Assembly: GCA_036939975.1 (NCBI GenBank)
Contig: JALLPB010000131.1
Coordinates: forward strand, 1 to 22,581
Direction: 5' to 3'
DNA: 22,581 bases
Source of the DNA: Cyclostephanos tholiformis
Lineage: Eukaryota; Bacillariophyta; Thalassiosirophyceae; Thalassiosirales; Thalassiosiraceae
Every line of letters starts with the position of its first letter. The first letter of the stretch is position 1. Of this stretch, positions 17,375 through 22,581 are shown piece by piece. Position numbers and translations under genes: made by a program. The notes beneath the pieces are model-generated. The model searched no databases. It worked only from the letters and a program-made list of their open reading frames with translations, and had not been told where the DNA came from.

Positions 17375-20300
17375 TTAGAGAGCGCTGAATATGAGTGCTT
17401 GTTGTGTGTACAGATCATCATAGGAAAAACTTGCACATATTACATCTGCATCAGCTTTCGCGCGTTTATAAATTGGTGCAAGAATGTATACCTCATTTTC
17501 AACATCAGTTGAAAATCTTAAGCTTGCTGGTTCATCCAACTTTGTCTTCTCCTCAAGTTTAAGCTTGATCAATATTTGCTTTGCGAGAAACCTTCTAGCA
17601 GTCCTTTGAATGAACACAGCAACAGAATTCAGAACTTCTTCAACGAAAATGCCGCACTCATGGCGACGTGGAAGGTAGGGCGCAATTTCTATGATTCGGT
17701 TCAGTCGACTATAATCTCGTTGAAGAAGCATTCTCGCAATGTAAGACAGTTTCATATTTCTCCCAGATAAAGAAACTAAAACATGGAGGAGTTTTGTCCT
17801 GAGTAAGCTAACATATCTCTTCCAAGAGCGTTGAATGATGAAAGCGGCCTGACTAAACAACGTCAACTTTGCTCGTACTAAACGGCCTCGCACCCAGCGT
17901 TGAAGTAAGCATATCTCGGAATAACATTGAACATAAGGAGCAATTACCACAGCAAAACGATTGTCAATTTCAACTTCATCGTTTCCTTTCATAGTAGACA
18001 ACTTTTGATTTCGATATGCACGAAAGTATGTTTGAATCTTCATCGCTGCCAACACGACCTGATTATGTTCGAAGCACGTTCTTTTGTCTATAAGCTCTCT
18101 TCGACGTCTCCAGGAACGGAACAAGGACTGAATGGTTGTGGCAGCAGAGCTCAAATCGACAATCTCCAACTGCTCAAACGAGCCCTTGATCGAAAGTGTG
18201 CGTCTTAGCTCTCTCTGACAAGCCCGTGATCTTACCCACGATTGAATGGTTGTGGCTGCTACTACGTTCTTTCTCTGATCGATGTCTTGTGCCAATTCCT
18301 TCATCCGCCGAAGAGCGAGTCGACAGCTCCATGATCTCACCATAGATTGGATTATGATAGCAGCAGTTGCCGCATGAACAAGTTGAGATTCACGAGCCGT
18401 GCTTATCTTTGATTGCTCTTTGCGACACATAATGGAACGGACCCAAGCTTGGATCACGGTCGCAGCTGCCGCATCATTTCTTTGTCTCAAATTATTTTTC
18501 GCCATTATACGAAAAACTTTCTCCTGCCGTATCAGACGGATTTTTGCTTGTAACAAGATTACACCGCGGCGAATGATCTCGTATCGAATTCGCTGATTCA
18601 ATTTACGCACGAAACACTGAATTGTTATAATCGATAGAAGGCGTTTTCGAGCCAGCTTCCTGGCATGTATTCCGCGAACTTTCGCTTGTAACCATATCAA
18701 TCCAATGTAAGCTCTAGCATGGCGTTCAACCCGGGAAGATGATGATTTCCGATAGGATATTTTTCTCGCCTGTGCTCCACGAACTCTTGCTTGGAACAAA
18801 ACAAATCCAGCATGCAATTTGGCATAAGCTTCCATTCGCGACGATGATCTGGATTCTTCGTGCAATCTTTTTCTGACTAGTGCCCCACGGACTCTTGACT
18901 GCAAAGCAACAAACCCCGCATGCGACTGTGCATACAACATCATTTGAGATAGCATATCCGCCCTGATGTGAATGATCTTGCGCACTCGTGCCCCACGAAG
19001 TCGTGCTTGCAGTTGAACTATTCCACGATGGACATTGGAATAATGCTTCATCTGAGCGATGATGTAGGAATCTATCGATCGAACCATTGTGACTTTGTCC
19101 GAATGTGACCTGTTTTCTAAAATCTTTGCCGACTCCCTGAATCGAACACTATCCCGAAATAGCTTCATTGAGTTGTGGAATCTTTGGTATTTTTTATCCT
19201 GTTGCAAACTTTTTATGCATGATTGTACGTTCAAACAAGTGGCAGTTCTTGTGTCAACTCCGCTTCGGGTCATTTCACGGATCAGGGAGTTCTGCAAAGC
19301 CATAAGGGCATAGATATATTCCAAGTAGTTTTGACTCTGCAATATATTGTACTTTTTTGATAATACCGAAAACTCGGACATATCAACACACTCATGCAGT
19401 CCATCAAGAGAATGCGCTTTTGTAATCCTCCAAAGAGATCGAACGTCTTCTTCAGATAGGGCCTTGACTCTCATTCCCAAGTCCAACATCTGATGATTTC
19501 GTTTCAAGATAAAACCCCTGACGGCTTTTTGGATAACTTTCGCGGCCGCATGATTTATGCTTTGTTTTTTCCTTACCAAGGACCCACGAACTAATCGTTG
19601 TATTGTGACGATTCTGCGGTCCAGCTCAACGTCTGAGTGATACGAGGGAGCAGAATTTCTAGCTTCAGAAGTGAGTTCCAACATTGCGTTTTCTACTTCA
19701 AACTCATTGGCAAATGAAGTGCCCAATCGATTATGCACGGGAGAATCCACGCCGCCACCATGATCATAATTACAATCTATCATTTTGGCGCATTTCTGTT
19801 GTAATGACAGCGCTGGAGAGATTGGTAACACTTGGCTGCGTCTAATGCCCCCCCAAAACCACGGTCTCTGCGGCTGCTGCCGCTGCTCTCGTCGTCGCTC
19901 TGGATACGGAAACTTTCTGTGAAGGAATGAAGTCACCGATTTCTCTGACGACTGCTGCGATTCATAAACATGATATTCCTGTTCCGCCCGCCGCATCGGC
20001 ATCTCCTCATATTCCAAAAATGCGATGTGTCGATCGTCGTCAGATTTTGGGATAGGCGCTGCAACCGCAGTTGCAATCCGTGAGCACCCGTCCTTTGAAT
20101 CCTCGCTATGTCTCAGATGAGAACGCTTCGACGTCGTCGTTGCCGCCATCATTCCAGCACACGGGGGGGGGGGCGACGACCAACCCTGGGCCGACGTCGC
20201 CCACACCTCCAACTCGCCAACCCCGCCACCGCCGCCGCCACCACTTCCGCTGACGACTGCCGATCGGATCCTGTTGACATCACTAATCCGTGAAGACGGT

Positions 20301-22435
20301 GACGGAGATGGCGATGGAGGTGGAGAAAGCCAGTAATCGAGAAGCGATCTTCCAGTTGACGACAAAGACAATGTAGTAGGGTGGCAATTCGCGGAGGACT
20401 CCGAATGGGTTTCGCGGGAACGTTTCCCGGAGTCAAGCGTCGCGGCCATTGCGTCATCCATCTCGCCTCCTCGGGCCTGCCACCTCATCTGCTGCTGCTG
20501 CCGCTTGGACGAGAGCTGCGCTCTTCCATCTCCCACTCCTCCTGTGTCTATTGACCGTTGTTGTTGTTGTTGTTGTTGTTGATGATGATGATGATGATGA
20601 TGTTCTTGCTGCTGCTGCTGCTGCTGCTGATGCTGCTGATCCATTGACTGCAGCCGTGTATGATACCGCTGACGGCTATCTGATCGAGACGCCGACGTGG
20701 GGGGCGAAGGATGCATATTCGACTTGGACAACGTCCCAGTCATATTCACGAACGAACAACCCAATCTAGTGGGGGTAGTCATCGTGTTCTGCACCTCCTC
20801 CACCACCGCCATTTCCTCCTCCATCCGTCCCGAATGAACCCGGCGACGAAGACGACGCTCGAGCGGAAGGGATCGCGACGTCCGCCATTCCGGATCGTCC
20901 CAGCGTCTTCGCTGCCCCTCCGTCCGCTCAATGATCCGCTCCCATTGTCCATGGCCTCGCCGCCTCCACGCCGGCCTCCATCTTCCGTTGGTTTCCTCCT
21001 CCACCTCCTCCTCCTCCTCCTCTTCCTCCTCTTCCTCGTGTTCCCATCGGTAATAGTAATGGTAATTGTCGTCGTCGTTACCGTTGCCACCGCCGACGCC
21101 CACACCACCGACGCGCAAATCGAGCCGTTCGTAATCGAGGCGTCGATCGCGATCGTATCCGAATTCGTGATGGGCCTCATCGCGACGGAGGTCGTATCCG
21201 CGACGACGATGCGCAGCGTTCGCCATCGCGATGGAGGTCATCCCGACGTCTCCTTCGCCCCCCATTCTCCCCCCCAAGACCGTCATTCTCGCCGGCATCG
21301 GACTGTGCCTCGGCCGGGGGGGTACGCGTCGCGTGCGATGCGCGGTGCCCCACGACGACGACAGCGACGACGATGGCGACGAGGATCCCACATCCACGCG
21401 ACGGAGGCCGATGAGACGATCGTCCCGATCGCGCCGGCGGTAGTCTCGGTCGTAGTCGCAGTCGTCGTTGATGTGGTGATGGTCGTCGCGAGTAATTCCG
21501 GACCTCACGTCGTCACGACGACGGTCCGTCCGCGACGACGCGACTCGCGGCATTGCGATATCTCGATGATTCCCGCGTCGGGGGGTATCGATCGTCTCCC
21601 GGGTCGGCGTCATCGTAGTCTGACCCCGACGACGCGACGATCGTGCCATCGACGATAGTATCTCACGTTGCCGATCATCCCCCCCCATCCAGCCGCCCCC
21701 GCCGCTCGACGGTGATTTCATCGGAGATCGAGGGGGATTTCGATGCGCCATCGCGGTGGTCGTCGTGGCAGTCGCGACGCGACGGATGGCCCTCCCCCTC
21801 CCGGGGGGGGGTGACACCACGGATATGATGGAGGGGATGACGCTGCCATAATCCAGGAGGTCGAGTCCAATCCCACCATCGTCATCATTGTCGTCGTCTC
21901 CTTCATCGTCGTCTTCGTCGTCGTTGATATCGAAACTCTCATCGACATCGAGGCGGTAATCTCCGTCGTCATTCCCGCCACCCTCCACGACGTCCCCCCG
22001 ACTCGACACGTCGCCCCAACGATCGCCGCCGCAGTTCCGGTCTTCATAGTCCTCGTCGTCCTCGTCGTTGTCGCTAGTCGACTCCAGGATTTCCTGAACG
22101 TGCTCCCAGCCGTATGCGCCGCCCCGGACTCCGACTCCAACGCCAATGCCGTCGTGGACGTCGTCGTCGTCGTCGTCGTCGTCGTCGTGCCTCGACGGCG
22201 CAGTTGACGTCATCCCACCGTGGGGCAACGGCACGGGTGGGACATGGGACAACAGTCGCGACATTATCGTCGTATTGCTCGTCCTCGACGATGACGGATA
22301 CGACGACGGGGGAGTGCTCGGTTCGGGGGGGGGAACGGGACTCACTAGCAGGGACTCATCGTCATCGGTGGACGAATGATGCGATGGCGACGGCGACGAT
22401 CGCGGCAGCAATTCTCCTCCCCCCCCCCCGCGCAT
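17375..22435 (-). CDS. Large IQ-motif (calmodulin-binding) repeat protein
   Basis: One uninterrupted frame of 1686 residues. Residues 1 to about 830 are low-complexity: Asp runs, an Arg/Asp-rich stretch, a Glu run (about 470), Gln/His runs (about 600-630) and Ser/Pro/Gly stretches. From about 940 to 1625 I count 16 IQ-like motifs of the IQxxxRGxxxRK type, for example IVTIQRLVRGSLVRKK, AKVIQKAVRGFILKRN, ATVIQAWVRSIMCRK and AVFIQRTARRFLAK. Motifs 3-6 are degenerate at the Ile (LQ or FQ) and the later ones lie in a tight 36-residue period. IQ motifs bind calmodulin or myosin-light-chain-like proteins, so this is probably a calcium-linked scaffold. I see no myosin motor, CH domain or kinase. The start at 22435 is the only upstream Met in this frame inside the window. 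The specific role is unknown. Confidence 0.85.
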   Translation of the reverse strand: MRGGGGGELLPRSSPSPSHHSSTDDDESLLVSPVPPPEPSTPPSSYPSSSRTSNTTIMSRLLSHVPPVPLPHGGMTSTAPSRHDDDDDDDDDVHDGIGVGVGVRGGAYGWEHVQEILESTSDNDEDDEDYEDRNCGGDRWGDVSSRGDVVEGGGNDDGDYRLDVDESFDINDDEDDDEGDDDNDDDGGIGLDLLDYGSVIPSIISVVSPPPGRGRAIRRVATATTTTAMAHRNPPRSPMKSPSSGGGGWMGGDDRQREILSSMARSSRRRGQTTMTPTRETIDTPRRGNHRDIAMPRVASSRTDRRRDDVRSGITRDDHHHINDDCDYDRDYRRRDRDDRLIGLRRVDVGSSSPSSSLSSSWGTAHRTRRVPPRPRHSPMPARMTVLGGRMGGEGDVGMTSIAMANAAHRRRGYDLRRDEAHHEFGYDRDRRLDYERLDLRVGGVGVGGGNGNDDDNYHYYYRWEHEEEEEEEEEEEVEEETNGRWRPAWRRRGHGQWERIIERTEGQRRRWDDPEWRTSRSLPLERRLRRRVHSGRMEEEMAVVEEVQNTMTTPTRLGCSFVNMTGTLSKSNMHPSPPTSASRSDSRQRYHTRLQSMDQQHQQQQQQQQEHHHHHHHQQQQQQQQRSIDTGGVGDGRAQLSSKRQQQQMRWQARGGEMDDAMAATLDSGKRSRETHSESSANCHPTTLSLSSTGRSLLDYWLSPPPSPSPSPSSRISDVNRIRSAVVSGSGGGGGGGVGELEVWATSAQGWSSPPPPCAGMMAATTTSKRSHLRHSEDSKDGCSRIATAVAAPIPKSDDDRHIAFLEYEEMPMRRAEQEYHVYESQQSSEKSVTSFLHRKFPYPERRREQRQQPQRPWFWGGIRRSQVLPISPALSLQQKCAKMIDCNYDHGGGVDSPVHNRLGTSFANEFEVENAMLELTSEARNSAPSYHSDVELDRRIVTIQRLVRGSLVRKKQSINHAAAKVIQKAVRGFILKRNHQMLDLGMRVKALSEEDVRSLWRITKAHSLDGLHECVDMSEFSVLSKKYNILQSQNYLEYIYALMALQNSLIREMTRSGVDTRTATCLNVQSCIKSLQQDKKYQRFHNSMKLFRDSVRFRESAKILENRSHSDKVTMVRSIDSYIIAQMKHYSNVHRGIVQLQARLRGARVRKIIHIRADMLSQMMLYAQSHAGFVALQSRVRGALVRKRLHEESRSSSRMEAYAKLHAGFVLFQARVRGAQARKISYRKSSSSRVERHARAYIGLIWLQAKVRGIHARKLARKRLLSIITIQCFVRKLNQRIRYEIIRRGVILLQAKIRLIRQEKVFRIMAKNNLRQRNDAAAATVIQAWVRSIMCRKEQSKISTARESQLVHAATAAIIIQSMVRSWSCRLALRRMKELAQDIDQRKNVVAATTIQSWVRSRACQRELRRTLSIKGSFEQLEIVDLSSAATTIQSLFRSWRRRRELIDKRTCFEHNQVVLAAMKIQTYFRAYRNQKLSTMKGNDEVEIDNRFAVVIAPYVQCYSEICLLQRWVRGRLVRAKLTLFSQAAFIIQRSWKRYVSLLRTKLLHVLVSLSGRNMKLSYIARMLLQRDYSRLNRIIEIAPYLPRRHECGIFVEEVLNSVAVFIQRTARRFLAKQILIKLKLEEKTKLDEPASLRFSTDVENEVYILAPIYKRAKADADVICASFSYDDLYTQQALIFSAL
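20557..20640. repeat. Compound trinucleotide repeat (GTT, GAT, CTG)
   Basis: Adjacent GTT, GAT and CTG runs encode Gln and His runs in the IQ protein on the minus strand. Both CAA and CAG Gln codons are used, so the Gln run arose from at least two separate expansions. Confidence 0.8.
22160..22188. repeat. (GTC)n coding microsatellite
   Basis: About nine GTC units encode an Asp run near residue 85 of the IQ protein on the minus strand. A Glu-encoding CTC/TTC run lies at about 20995-21037 in the same gene. Confidence 0.75.
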
Positions 22436-22542
22436 GTTCGGACGAAAACGGCGCGACGGTCCGACCGTCCCCCGGAATCAAACCTCGTCCCTCTCTCTCT
22501 CTGGACCGACACCGACCTCCGAGATCCGACGCGATCGTTCCG

Positions 22543-22581
<39 letters not shown>
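22543..22581. repeat. Poly-C run reaching the window edge
   Basis: At least 39 consecutive C end the window, about 110 bp upstream of the IQ protein start. A TC-dinucleotide run (about 22491-22501) lies between. The run is open-ended, so its length is unknown and it may mark an assembly edge. Confidence 0.85.

Noticed and set aside
20711..21658. 315-codon plus-strand frame with a Leu/Phe/Val-rich stretch resembling membrane helices
   Set aside because: It is antisense to the IQ protein; the hydrophobic stretch is the complement of the Glu and Asp codon runs.
1..22581. tRNA, rRNA, prokaryotic operon or integrated virus
   Set aside because: I saw no cloverleaf with tRNA consensus boxes, no rRNA sequence, no polycistronic spacing and no viral hallmark gene.

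Overview
The window reads as nuclear DNA of a eukaryotic alga, most likely a centric diatom. The evidence is compact genes, short GT-AG introns (76, 83, 96 and 121 bp, each with matching reading phase), protein families such as a DENND4-type Rab exchange factor, a membrane-anchored PP2C and a many-IQ-motif protein, a BspA-type leucine-rich repeat protein of the kind expanded in diatoms, and very frequent Asp/Gln/His/Ser/Gly runs. The taxon is inferred from gene content, not from a marker gene.

Layout. 1-503: AT-rich upstream DNA with a foldback (MITE-like) element and a 16-bp palindrome. 504-1832 (+): BspA-type LRR protein with a membrane segment and acidic tail. 1901-2344 (-): small coiled-coil protein of unknown function, convergent with the LRR gene. 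2345-2971: divergent intergenic region with an imperfect tandem repeat. 2972-5906 (+): repeat-rich Myb/SANT-PHD-Myb chromatin-type protein with one intron. 5907-6591: gap with one doubtful membrane ORF. 6592-11375 (-): DENND4-like gene in at least three exons (tripartite DENN, PPR, zinc-ribbon-like C terminus), interrupted by a run of 33 G. 11376-11616: divergent promoter. 11617-13389 (+): signal-anchored PP2C phosphatase. 13634-15671 (-): Rab-like GTPase in two exons with large loop insertions. 15995-17290 (+): decayed second copy of the LRR gene. 17375-22435 (-): 1686-residue protein with about 16 IQ motifs. 22543-22581: poly-C run at the window edge.

How the parts relate. These are ordinary single eukaryotic genes, not an operon. 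Two themes stand out. First, a Rab exchange factor (DENND4-like) and an unusual Rab-like GTPase lie about 2.3 kb apart, on either side of a phosphatase gene; a functional link is only a guess. Second, the same LRR family appears once intact and once as a multiply frameshifted relic, which shows family birth and death within 16 kb. I found no convincing new multi-gene system. The most unusual items are the heavily inserted GTPase, the tandem-repeat N terminus of the PHD protein, the G33 run inside the DENND4 gene, and the relic LRR locus with two tail remnants.
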